Made by a program: the position numbers and the translations under genes. Below the pieces are notes generated by a model. That model had not been told where the DNA came from. It did not search any database and worked only from the letters and a program-made list of their open reading frames with translations. Positions 1 to 7,082 of a stretch of 54,602 nt of DNA are shown one piece after another. Numbering within the stretch: position 1 is the first letter of the stretch; each line of letters opens with the position of its first letter. Origin of the DNA: CAZQYB01 sp964582985. Its GTDB lineage: Bacteria > Planctomycetota > Phycisphaerae > Sedimentisphaerales > Anaerobacaceae. The stretch is from positions 1-54,602 of the forward strand of contig CAZOUM010000012.1 of the NCBI GenBank assembly GCA_964582985.1. The letters are read 5' to 3'.

Positions 1-803
1 CGGTCTACAACCAAAACCCCTGGTAAAGATTTTTCACCGAAAACCTCTCTCGGCACGCTTGCGGAACGAGTCCTGCGAACCCTGAAGATACTGATTTTGG
101 GCGTGCAAAACAGCCACGCATAGCCATTGTTACCATTTGTCCGCCAGCCTGTCTCGTCGGCATGTTTGACCTCAGAGCCCCGATAAGCCTCTATCAATGC
201 ATTCGGAACATCTTTCAATCTCTTCGACAACTGGTGCATTGCATCAACCAGGCTGCTGTAGCCGATACCTGTCTGCTTTTCAATCTGGCCTAATGTGTTG
301 CCGTAGATATAATGCTGTACCGCGACATATGTAAGCAGTTGGTTTGAATACAAACACTTGGCAAAAACACCTGGAACTCTGGCACTGATGAGGTTTTTGC
401 ATTTGGGACAACGTTTACGCTCCAGATGATATACTACCTTTTTCATTTTGACCGGTTGACAATCTATTACTGTTCGTGCCCTGGTGCCTTTTTCTTCAAG
501 AGTACTTCCACAATCCGGACAGGTATTTCCAATATGGATTTTCTCTACTTTGTCTGCATCTTGTTCGGAAATACTTGCCCTGCCATGACCTTTATGGCCT
601 ACCTTGCCCCCACCGCGATTGTGTTGATGTGCTCTTTGGCTGTTTGGCTTGACAGGAATCTTTGAAGATGGTGTTGATGAGCCGAAAAACCCCTCTTTCG
701 CTGTTCGTTCCTGATAGCGCAGCTTCGCCTTGAGCAGTACAATTTCTCCTTCAAGCTCGTTAATTCTTTGCTGTTTTTTGAGACATTGTTGGCAATAAGT
801 CAT
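1..803 (-). CDS. IS66 family transposase, N-terminal part (runs off the left edge)
   Basis: The minus-strand frame is open from an ATG at 801-803 to the window edge, giving 267 residues without a stop. The N-terminus has a short coiled segment (residues about 10-30), then a basic linker rich in Gly, His and Lys. A CPDCGS...CPKCKN zinc-binding domain follows at about residues 90-145, and then the start of the DDE domain with KHADETGWR and a later LVVD. This order (leucine-zipper-like region, zinc finger, DDE core) is that of the IS66 TnpC transposase, normally about 450-530 residues, so roughly half is missing beyond the edge. It would catalyse transposition of its own element. No TnpA or TnpB companion is visible on this side. 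Family assignment is firm; whether the gene is intact cannot be judged. Confidence 0.9.
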   Translation of the reverse strand, partial: MTYCQQCLKKQQRINELEGEIVLLKAKLRYQERTAKEGFFGSSTPSSKIPVKPNSQRAHQHNRGGGKVGHKGHGRASISEQDADKVEKIHIGNTCPDCGSTLEEKGTRARTVIDCQPVKMKKVVYHLERKRCPKCKNLISARVPGVFAKCLYSNQLLTYVAVQHYIYGNTLGQIEKQTGIGYSSLVDAMHQLSKRLKDVPNALIEAYRGSEVKHADETGWRTNGNNGYAWLFCTPKISIFRVRRTRSASVPREVFGEKSLPGVLVVD

Positions 804-937
804 TGATATTCTTATCCAATTTGTTCGATATAGCTCATCAAGCTGTAGTTTTATCGGAAATTGTCTGGATTGAACTTGAATCCCACAGAAATAAAGGACA
901 AAAATCAAAATCTACCCACCCATAACTGACCGGTTAC
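1..937 (-). mobile_element. IS66-type insertion sequence, one end visible
   Basis: Upstream of the transposase start the minus strand reads GTAACCGGTCAGTTATGG beginning at 937. IS66 elements characteristically begin with GTAA, so 937 is proposed as the terminal base, 134 bp from the transposase start. The bases just outside (938-945) are a run of A followed by G and could be the 8-bp target duplication typical of the family. The other end lies outside the window, so neither the inverted repeat nor the duplication can be confirmed. Confidence 0.6.
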
Positions 938-1022
938 AAAAAAAGATGAATTATCCTTGATTTATTCTAAGATATGTGGTATGGTAAGTGGTAAGCTTTT
1001 TTTGAGGCTGGAGGAATTTAGG

Positions 1023-2570
1023 ATGAGGTGGATGATTTTGTTGCTGAGTCTTGTGGGGGCAATTCTTCTCTCAACGTCTACAGTTTTCGCAACAGACCGG
1101 CATGTGCCGGGCCAGTATCCAACAATTCAAGCAGCGATAAATGCGGCTGTTGATGGCGACACCGTCATAGTGGCACAGGACACTTACTATGAAAATATCA
1201 ACTTCGGCGGCAAGAGCATTACGGTTACTTCAACAGATCCGAATGATCCGAATGTGATAGCGGGCACGGTGATTGACGCCAACGGCTCAGGGACTGTGGT
1301 GACTTTCCCCGACGTTGAGAGTGCAAACTGCGTGCTGGCCGGCTTTACCATCACCGATGGAAACGCGTCTGATCGTGGCGGCGGGATCCTTTGCTGGGAT
1401 GGCTCCATTACTATCGACAACTGCATTATCACCGGCAACTCTGCCTCAAAAGGGGGCGGGATATACAGCGACTACGCCGAGCTGACGGTCGCCGGCTGTA
1501 CGTTCAGCGGAAATGTCGTGGACTGCTTGGGGATTTCCTTCTGCGGTGGTGGAGGGATATTCAACCAGTATGGCAACTTGATCGTGACCGACTGTACGTT
1601 CACTGAAAACGTGGCGGTAATGGGCAATGGGGGCGGAATATACAGCATGGAGGGTGAGTTAACGCTGACCGACTGCACGTTCACAGGAAACTCAGCCACG
1701 TTTGAGGGTGGCGGCGTAGCCACTGACTACAACAGCGTGATAGTGACCAACTGTACATTCAGCGGAAACTCGGCCCAGTACGGCGGCGGGATGAACAACG
1801 CTCACTGGGGCGCCACAGCCACCAACTGCATATTCACCGGAAATTCGGCCCAGCGGGGGGCGGGGGTATGTACCTTCTACCTTTACGGTGGCGGCCAAAC
1901 GCTTAGGCTTAGCAACTGTACGTTCAGCGGCAACACAGCCAATGACTACGGCGGGGCAGTCTGCAACCAGGCGGTGTGCAACCTGATCCTGACCAACTGC
2001 ATTGCCTGGGGCAACATCGCCACTGAGGGTCCCCAGGTCGCAATCGCACTCGAATGGTGGGACGGAACCGTATCGATAAGTTATTCATGTGTACAGGGCG
2101 GTCAGTGGGATATTTACACCGGCGTAGGAGGTACGCTGAATTGGCTCACCGGCAATATTGACTCTGAGCCACGCTTTGCAGACGAGGGCAGCGGGGATTA
2201 CCACCTCAAATCCACAGCGGGTAGATGGGATGCCAATACAAACGCATGGGTAACAGATGATGTCACCAGTCCGTGCATTGACGCGGGCAATCCCAGTTGT
2301 CCTTTGGGTGACGAACCGAACGACTCAAGCAACATTCGCATTAATATGGGAGCTTATGGTGGTACGGCCGAAGCGAGTAAAAGTCCTGCGAACTGGGCTT
2401 CGTTAGCCGATTTGACCAATGACCATAAAGTGAATTTTAATGATTTGGCAGCTTTCGCTGCCTATTGGCTGGATGGCGGCTACTGCATTCCCGGCGATCT
2501 TGACCGCAATGAGGTAGTCAATTTGCTTGATCTTAACCTTTTCGCTAATGAATGGCTTTGGGAGCAATAG
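1023..2570 (+). CDS. secreted right-handed beta-helix repeat protein with dockerin-like C-terminus
   Basis: The chosen start is ATG 1023, preceded by GGAGGA at 1010-1015. It gives a clean Sec signal peptide (about residues 1-23, ending VFA). A longer frame upstream has no such logic. Residues about 30-400 contain repeated NCTFSGNSA- and GGGI-type units, as in polymorphic-outer-membrane-protein and parallel beta-helix repeats. The last 55 or so residues carry two DxNxD-like repeats (LTNDHKVNFNDLAAFA and LDRNEVVNLLDLNLFA), resembling dockerin type I calcium loops common at the ends of planctomycete exported proteins. It is likely exported and may bind or act on polysaccharide, but no catalytic residues were recognised. 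The gene stands alone, downstream of the IS66 end. Confidence 0.85.
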   Translation: MRWMILLLSLVGAILLSTSTVFATDRHVPGQYPTIQAAINAAVDGDTVIVAQDTYYENINFGGKSITVTSTDPNDPNVIAGTVIDANGSGTVVTFPDVESANCVLAGFTITDGNASDRGGGILCWDGSITIDNCIITGNSASKGGGIYSDYAELTVAGCTFSGNVVDCLGISFCGGGGIFNQYGNLIVTDCTFTENVAVMGNGGGIYSMEGELTLTDCTFTGNSATFEGGGVATDYNSVIVTNCTFSGNSAQYGGGMNNAHWGATATNCIFTGNSAQRGAGVCTFYLYGGGQTLRLSNCTFSGNTANDYGGAVCNQAVCNLILTNCIAWGNIATEGPQVAIALEWWDGTVSISYSCVQGGQWDIYTGVGGTLNWLTGNIDSEPRFADEGSGDYHLKSTAGRWDANTNAWVTDDVTSPCIDAGNPSCPLGDEPNDSSNIRINMGAYGGTAEASKSPANWASLADLTNDHKVNFNDLAAFAAYWLDGGYCIPGDLDRNEVVNLLDLNLFANEWLWEQ

Positions 2571-2579
2571 CATATTAGT

Positions 2580-2759
2580 ATGAAAATAAATATCAAAATC
2601 TGGCTGGTGATGTTGGCGTTTCTGATCGGGGTGGCAAGTCCAGGGCTTGTATATGTAGAAGATTGGAAAAATCAAGTGGTTTTTCCTGATGATCCGTATT
2701 GTGCGCAGCCGGTTTCCGCCAGCGATTCGGGGTGGGTGAAGTTGAGAAGGAAACGCTGA
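2580..2759 (+). CDS. small exported peptide or truncated gene remnant
   Basis: A 59-residue frame starts 9 bases after the beta-helix stop. Residues 1-22 look like a signal peptide (MKINIK followed by a hydrophobic stretch ending ASPG). The rest reads like the first part of a larger secreted protein that stops at a KLRRKR end. There is only a weak GGAG-like site upstream. It may be the decayed start of a longer gene, since the next 180 bases contain no continuation that was recognised. No function is proposed. Confidence 0.3.
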   Translation: MKINIKIWLVMLAFLIGVASPGLVYVEDWKNQVVFPDDPYCAQPVSASDSGWVKLRRKR

Positions 2760-2781
2760 AAGAATTGGCTCTGTTTTTCTC

Positions 2782-2809
2782 TTACTTTCGGGGCAAAGTG
2801 TAGTATAAT
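2782..2809 (+). promoter_or_regulatory. sigma70-like promoter with no obvious gene downstream
   Basis: TTACTT (2782-2787) and TATAAT (2804-2809) are separated by 16 bases. The -10 box is perfect. No plus-strand gene follows before 4656; the next gene is on the other strand. It is therefore either fortuitous, a relic, or drives a short transcript. Confidence 0.3.
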
Positions 2810-2942
2810 CGGATTGCCTTTGGCCGGTTTGCCAGGGGCCGGAGTTTGGGTGGGATTGCAGATTGTGAAGAGTCGGGGGGGCTATTTTATTGGCCAGCCG
2901 TCGTGGGCGGCGATTATTTCGTTAAAGCTTTTTCGAGGTTTC

Positions 2943-3461
2943 TTAAACTTTCAACGCCTTATCAAAAAGATGGAGCGTACGTAAAGTATCATCAACGAAA
3001 TAGGTTTTTCCATCTTTAATTTCGTCTCTTATCTGTTTCATCAATTCTGGGAAATACCAGAGCTTTATGTTTAGTTTTTTTGCCTTTTTCCTGGCGTCTT
3101 CCGTAGCTGACCAGGTAACGATTATTTTTTCATAATTCCCTTTTTCAAAACCATATCGTTTCAAGGTCTTCTTTACACCGGGAGCAGAAAATTTTCTCTG
3201 GGCAAAATAGCCAATAGTTCTCCGTTGGCCAGCTACCTTTACTCTTTGCTTTAGCAATTCCAAGCTGTATGGTTTTGCAGTCAGTTTACTATAAGCACCT
3301 GAAACTGATACAGTACTTTCAATGTGATACCTGCCACCACCAACTGGGTCAATTGCCAAAAGGTCAATCTCATATTGGCCCGGGCATTTAATGTTAGCAA
3401 TCGTTGCCCAGCCCTTCACGTATCTAACATAAGCCTCAACGATTTTTTCAGTTGTCTCCAC
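2943..3461 (-). CDS. hypothetical protein with a PD-(D/E)XK nuclease-like core
   Basis: The frame is open from a TTG at 3539. I place the start at GTG 3459-3461, because it follows a GGGAC-type site, begins the conserved-looking part (VETTEKIVEAYVRYVKGW), and avoids the remnant frame at 3508-3582. The product is 172 residues. YEIDLLAID followed about ten residues later by YHIEST resembles the Asp...(Glu)-x-Lys core of restriction-like nucleases, but the last lysine is Thr here, so activity is uncertain. The C-terminal half is basic (KKAKKLNIKLW). Neighbours are an HNH endonuclease gene and a fragment resembling a restriction enzyme start, so a defence or mobile-DNA role is plausible. This is inference from context; the family is not securely recognised. 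Confidence 0.5.
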   Translation of the reverse strand: METTEKIVEAYVRYVKGWATIANIKCPGQYEIDLLAIDPVGGGRYHIESTVSVSGAYSKLTAKPYSLELLKQRVKVAGQRRTIGYFAQRKFSAPGVKKTLKRYGFEKGNYEKIIVTWSATEDARKKAKKLNIKLWYFPELMKQIRDEIKDGKTYFVDDTLRTLHLFDKALKV

Positions 3462-3507
3462 TTTTACAGTCCCGTTTTTAAGATAATAAGGTCTATTATT
3501 TTGTTGG

Positions 3508-3582
3508 TCAGCCGCCGTGGGCGTTGATGTTATAGTCAAACGTTTCGATAAGTTCTGTAACTCTGGGCGGCGCGTTAGCCAT
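3508..3582 (-). pseudogene. remnant resembling the N-terminus of a type II restriction-modification enzyme
   Basis: The minus strand encodes a 24-residue peptide that starts MANAPPRVTELIETF and stops at 3508. The PPRVxELIExF pattern resembles the first residues of large fused restriction-methyltransferase enzymes. Everything after the first 15 or so residues is missing. The frame overlaps the longer TTG-started version of the nuclease-like gene downstream, which supports the shorter start chosen for that gene. The match is short, so confidence is modest. Confidence 0.35.
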
Positions 3583-3689
3583 TTTGTTCTTTCCCCATAG
3601 CCATTGTTATAGCCAGATTTAGGACAATAGTACCATCAAGAGTGGGAAAAGGCAATAAGAATTTGCAGGAAGGCAAATTCGTCGCTCGT

Positions 3690-3738
3690 CGCTTGTGAAT
3701 AGTGAATGGTGAGAAGTGAGAAGGGAGAAGTGAGAAGG
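3690..3738. repeat. low-complexity GTGAGAAG-type tandem repeat
   Basis: Imperfect tandem copies of AGTGAGAAGGG-like units lie just outside the stop end of the HNH gene. The preceding TCGTCGCTCGTCGCT word (from about 3669) recurs on the other side of the HNH gene at about 4494-4515. Confidence 0.6.
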
Positions 3739-3765
3739 GGAATACCCCGCCCACAGGTGGCGTGG

Positions 3766-4344
3766 CTAACCATTTTTGAAGTTCAAAACTGCAAAGTCCT
3801 TATGATATTTTTTTGCAGCGGTATCATAAGCTTTTGCGGCGGAGGTTCTGTCCCTGAAGTAGCCGAGGTGTATTCTTTTTCTGTTGCAGACAATAGCGGC
3901 CCGCCATAAGCGTTTTTCCTTAGCGAACCAGACTCCTTTATATCCAGAACGGGGATTGCGCTTCTTCGCGTTCCATGCGTTCTGAGCGACGGTGGCCAGG
4001 CGAAGGTTTGCTTTTCTATTGTCGAGGCCGTCGCCGTTTATGTGGTCAATTACGTATCCTTCGGGGACGTTGATGAGACAGCGGTGCATGAGAATGCGTG
4101 AGTATTTTCCGTTTGGCAGGCGTATTGAGCGTTCTGCATAAAGGACGTTTTTTCCTTTCGTTTTGCAGATGCGCCATTTGTGTTTGCTGAGGCGCGGGTA
4201 GTCGTCTGGGTCGACGATGGCGTATTGGCCCTGGGTGAGTGGTATGCGGCGAAAGGGATAGCCGTAGCGGAGGCGGCGATATAAAAGGACCAGCCGTATT
4301 AGTGGGCCGTCAAGCCAATCTGGAATGTTGATGCGATACTGCAA
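3766..4344 (-). CDS. HNH endonuclease with AP2 DNA-binding domain
   Basis: This is a 192-residue product with a TTG start at 4342-4344. The HNH_3-type domain spans about residues 38-118, with metal and catalytic candidates at MHR (His87) and the IDHINGDGLDNR block at 99-110, followed by NLRLAT and QNAWN. An AP2-type DNA-binding domain follows at about 132-190 (SGYKGVWF, then HLGYF and AAKAYD). This arrangement is typical of free-standing homing-type endonucleases of phage or intron origin that cut a defined site and promote their own spread. The gene stands alone and is flanked on both sides by similar low-complexity repeats. No host intron or intein was recognised around it. Confidence 0.9.
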   Translation of the reverse strand: MQYRINIPDWLDGPLIRLVLLYRRLRYGYPFRRIPLTQGQYAIVDPDDYPRLSKHKWRICKTKGKNVLYAERSIRLPNGKYSRILMHRCLINVPEGYVIDHINGDGLDNRKANLRLATVAQNAWNAKKRNPRSGYKGVWFAKEKRLWRAAIVCNRKRIHLGYFRDRTSAAKAYDTAAKKYHKDFAVLNFKNG

Positions 4345-4361
4345 AAACCTGCCCAGGAATT

Positions 4362-4400
4362 GGTTAACTGGTTAATTGGTTAATTCGTTAATTGGTTAAA
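4362..4400. repeat. GGTTAATTGGTTAATT tandem repeat
   Basis: Four to five imperfect copies of an 8-base GTTAATTG unit lie upstream of the HNH gene. The rest of the gene-free stretch 4345-4655 holds a GCCTTCGGCGG hairpin-like word (about 4403), a TCGTCGCTCG repeat word (about 4494) and nothing else recognised. Confidence 0.6.
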
Positions 4401-4655
4401 TCTGCCTTCGGCGGACTCACTACTCACCCCTCACCACACTGCGCCTCCACTATTGGACGAACTTGCGCATTTGCGCCGAAAATATAACCCGTCTCCCGTC
4501 GCTCGTCGCTCGTAACTCGTTTATATAGAAGGAGTAAAAATTTTTTGAAAAATTTGGGTTTTTGCTCGGCGCTACCCGCACATTTGAGCGCGCAAAGATG
4601 GGGGAATTGGGGGGAAGAGCTTGCGTAAAACGCATTGGCATCCTATGATAAGCGT

Positions 4656-5075
4656 ATGGTTAAGACGAAAAAGATAAAAGTTAAGACAAAGGGCAATTGC
4701 GATATAGTCGATATTACCGAGCAGGTCAGGGAGTTTGCGGCCCAGTCGGAAATCAGCGAAGGTACTGTTACGCTTTTTAACGTAGGCTCGACGGCGGGGA
4801 TTACGACGACGGAATATGAGCCGGGGCTGGTCAAGTACGATATAGCGGCGGCGTTTGAGAGAATCGCACCATGCAATGCCCGGTACGAGCACGAAGAGAC
4901 GTGGCACGATGATAACGGTCATTCTCATGTGCGGGCGGCGGTTTTGGGGCCTTCCCTGAGCGTGCCTGTGGTTGATAAGCAGCTTACTTTGGGGACCTGG
5001 CAGCAGATTATATTGGTGGATTTTGATACCAGAGCGAGAACAAGGACGGTTATATGCCAGATAATCGGGGAATAA
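4656..5075 (+). CDS. YjbQ family (UPF0047) protein
   Basis: The 139-residue product matches the whole length of the YjbQ/UPF0047 fold. Hallmarks are GTVTLFNVGSTAGITTTEYEP in the first half, then the HDDNGHSH motif with metal-binding His residues, HVRAAVLGPS, and LGTWQQIILVDFD near the end. Some members have weak thiamine-phosphate synthase activity; the physiological role is unsettled. I chose ATG 4656 over an in-frame TTG at 4635 because the family starts close to the basic strand VKTKKIKVKT. No strong ribosome-binding site is visible. The gene stands alone. Confidence 0.9.
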   Translation: MVKTKKIKVKTKGNCDIVDITEQVREFAAQSEISEGTVTLFNVGSTAGITTTEYEPGLVKYDIAAAFERIAPCNARYEHEETWHDDNGHSHVRAAVLGPSLSVPVVDKQLTLGTWQQIILVDFDTRARTRTVICQIIGE

Positions 5076-5102
5076 CCGCCGATTAAATCTTCCGGAAAAG
5101 TG

Positions 5103-5131
5103 TTGACTAAATGGCGGCTGTGAGATAGAAT
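5103..5131 (+). promoter_or_regulatory. sigma70-like promoter upstream of the FlgI-like gene
   Basis: TTGACT (5103-5108) and TAGAAT (5126-5131) are separated by 17 bases. They lie about 130 bases before the FlgI-like start. A 33-codon frame (5137-5238) between promoter and gene could be a leader but has no recognisable features. Confidence 0.45.
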
Positions 5132-5261
5132 TTAGAATGATGAACGGCAGGAGCGCAGACCTGTGGACCCAACGGTTCAAACCTGGAGTTGACGAGAGCG
5201 GCCCGAAGCCGTATTGGGGCTCGCGGTTCTGTGAGTAAGAGAACTTTTTGGAGAGCGCGGC

Positions 5262-6881
5262 ATGAGAACTTACCAGCACAAAAAGGCTTTTGCACTGAGC
5301 AAACTGTTTGCTGTTTTGTTTTCCGTTGGGTTTTTTATTGGGGGATGTGGTGAGCCGAGGCCGCCCGAGCACAGACCTGCGGCAGAGCTGGGCATTACAA
5401 TAGGGTCGCTGGTTGAAGTGTTCTCACCCGACGTGGTTGCGGTGGAAGGATACGGGCTTGTGGGGGGATTGGAAGGGACGGGTTCGGGGGAATGTCCGCC
5501 AGCGATTAGAGCATACCTTAGGCGGTACATTCGGCAGCAGCTGCCGGAGCACAAGGTGGACCCCGACAGATTTATCAACAGCCGTAATACTGCGGTTGTT
5601 CTGCTGCGCGGGATAATGCCGGTAGCAGTTTCGAAGAAGCAATACTTCGATGTGAGGGTAGTTGCTCATCCAGACACACGAACGACTTCTCTAAAAGGCG
5701 GTCGGCTGTATCAGGCCGAACTTAAGAGCGCGCGGACGCTGGATATGACTACGAAAGCACTCGCTACGGTGAAAGGGCCGGTCTTTATAGATACAATGAA
5801 CTCGGCGACGTCGGAGAACAAAGCTGGGTATATCTTAGGCGGCGGGATAGTCCTTGATGAATACAAGGTAATAGCGGACCTGCTTCGGCCTGATTTTAGA
5901 ACTGCGGCTTTTATTCGTGACAAATTGAACGAGCGTTTTGGGGACGGTACGGCCAAGGCACTGTCAGAGAGCCGGATTGAATTGAGAGTGCCGGCTAATT
6001 ATAGAGAGCAAAAAGAAAGGTTCATTTCGGTAGTCAGAGCAATGTACCTTTCTGATGCGCCGGAGATTAATACGAAGAGAATAGAGGGATTCGTCGGCAG
6101 ACTCGGTGGTTCGGGCGATAAAGAGCAAAGCGAAATTGCTCTTGAGGCGATAGGTAATAAGTGTCTGACGAGACTTGCTGTTTTGATGGAGGCGCCTAAT
6201 GAGGAGGTTCGACTGCGGGCGGGGAGGTGTATGCTTAATCTGGGCAGTGACGGGGGATTGGGGGCGCTTCGGAGAATAGCGATGGATGGGGCATCGCCTT
6301 ATCGAACCGAGGCGTTAGAGGCGATTACGTTGGCGGCGAGCCGGAATGACGCTGCCGGCATTTCACGAAGGGTGCTGCGGGACCCGGATTTTGATATAAG
6401 GCTGGCCGCGTACGAAAGCCTGAGAAAGTTAGACGATATCAGTGTGATGCGAACCGTGGTCGCAGGGGATTTTTATTTAGAGCAAATCACACAAACCAGA
6501 TACAAGGCGGTCTATGTTTCCCGTAGTGGTCAGCCTCGAATAGTGTTATTCGGTGCGCCGATACGCTGTGGCGAGGACATTTTTGTGGAATCAGCAGATG
6601 GCAACGTAACACTGAACGCGCGGCCAGGTGCAAAATATGTGACAGTGATTCGCAAGATGGCGCAGCGGCCTGATATTCCGCCGATACAGTTTAAGAGCTC
6701 TTTCGAGCTTAGTGACATAATTCAAACTTTGTGTGAGACGGCGATTGTGAAGGAGGGTTTTGCTGTACGGCCCGGATTGAATGTTTCATACGCGGATGCG
6801 ATATACATTTTGAAGCAGATGTGCGAGAAGGGTATGGTGGACGCAGAGTTTCGAGCCGGGCCGTTACCAAAAATCGACTAA
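5262..6881 (+). CDS. FlgI-like (flagellar P-ring type) lipoprotein with HEAT-like repeats
   Basis: The product has 539 residues and starts at ATG 5262 after a GGAG-type site. It has an N-terminal hydrophobic segment and a lipobox IGGC (Cys29), so it is probably lipid-anchored. Residues about 45-260 match the FlgI P-ring domain: the GYGLVGGLEGTG motif, a VDPDRF loop, RNTAVVLLRGIMP, and a TSLKGG loop. Residues about 285-400 look like HEAT or armadillo-type alpha repeats (EEVRLRAGRCMLNLG, DPDFDIRLAAYESLR). The C-terminal 120 residues return to a beta-rich domain. Canonical FlgI (about 360 residues) is a soluble periplasmic protein with a cleavable signal, so lipidation and inserted repeats are unusual. 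No other flagellar gene is present here. The role may be in a non-flagellar envelope ring; this is inference. Confidence 0.8.
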   Translation: MRTYQHKKAFALSKLFAVLFSVGFFIGGCGEPRPPEHRPAAELGITIGSLVEVFSPDVVAVEGYGLVGGLEGTGSGECPPAIRAYLRRYIRQQLPEHKVDPDRFINSRNTAVVLLRGIMPVAVSKKQYFDVRVVAHPDTRTTSLKGGRLYQAELKSARTLDMTTKALATVKGPVFIDTMNSATSENKAGYILGGGIVLDEYKVIADLLRPDFRTAAFIRDKLNERFGDGTAKALSESRIELRVPANYREQKERFISVVRAMYLSDAPEINTKRIEGFVGRLGGSGDKEQSEIALEAIGNKCLTRLAVLMEAPNEEVRLRAGRCMLNLGSDGGLGALRRIAMDGASPYRTEALEAITLAASRNDAAGISRRVLRDPDFDIRLAAYESLRKLDDISVMRTVVAGDFYLEQITQTRYKAVYVSRSGQPRIVLFGAPIRCGEDIFVESADGNVTLNARPGAKYVTVIRKMAQRPDIPPIQFKSSFELSDIIQTLCETAIVKEGFAVRPGLNVSYADAIYILKQMCEKGMVDAEFRAGPLPKID

Positions 6882-6964
6882 TTATCAAGTGAAGACAAAC
6901 CGGCGGTCGATAATAATAGTGCATATTGGCTAAAAAAGGCTGCGCGCAATGAGTTATAGGACAT

Positions 6965-6998
6965 TGACAATGAGCGGAACAAAGGCTCACCGTTGTCA
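6965..6998 (+). other. imperfect hairpin in the intergenic region before smc
   Basis: TGACAA-TGAGC (6965-6975) pairs with GCTCA (6985-6989) and TTGTCA (6993-6998), leaving a 9-base loop and a CCG bulge. No U-run follows, so it is not a classic terminator. It sits about 85 bases before smc and could act in the leader. Confidence 0.3.
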
Positions 6999-7082
6999 GC
7001 AAGGCAGCCCAAGAGACAACAGAAAAATGCCGGCTGTTGTAGAGGTCTGGTAGTGACAGCGCGATAAGTACAGAGGTAAGAA

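Noticed and set aside
5137..5238. 33-codon frame between promoter and FlgI-like gene, as a leader peptide
   Set aside because: There is no strong ribosome site, regulatory codon run or attenuator hairpin; noted only as a possibility.
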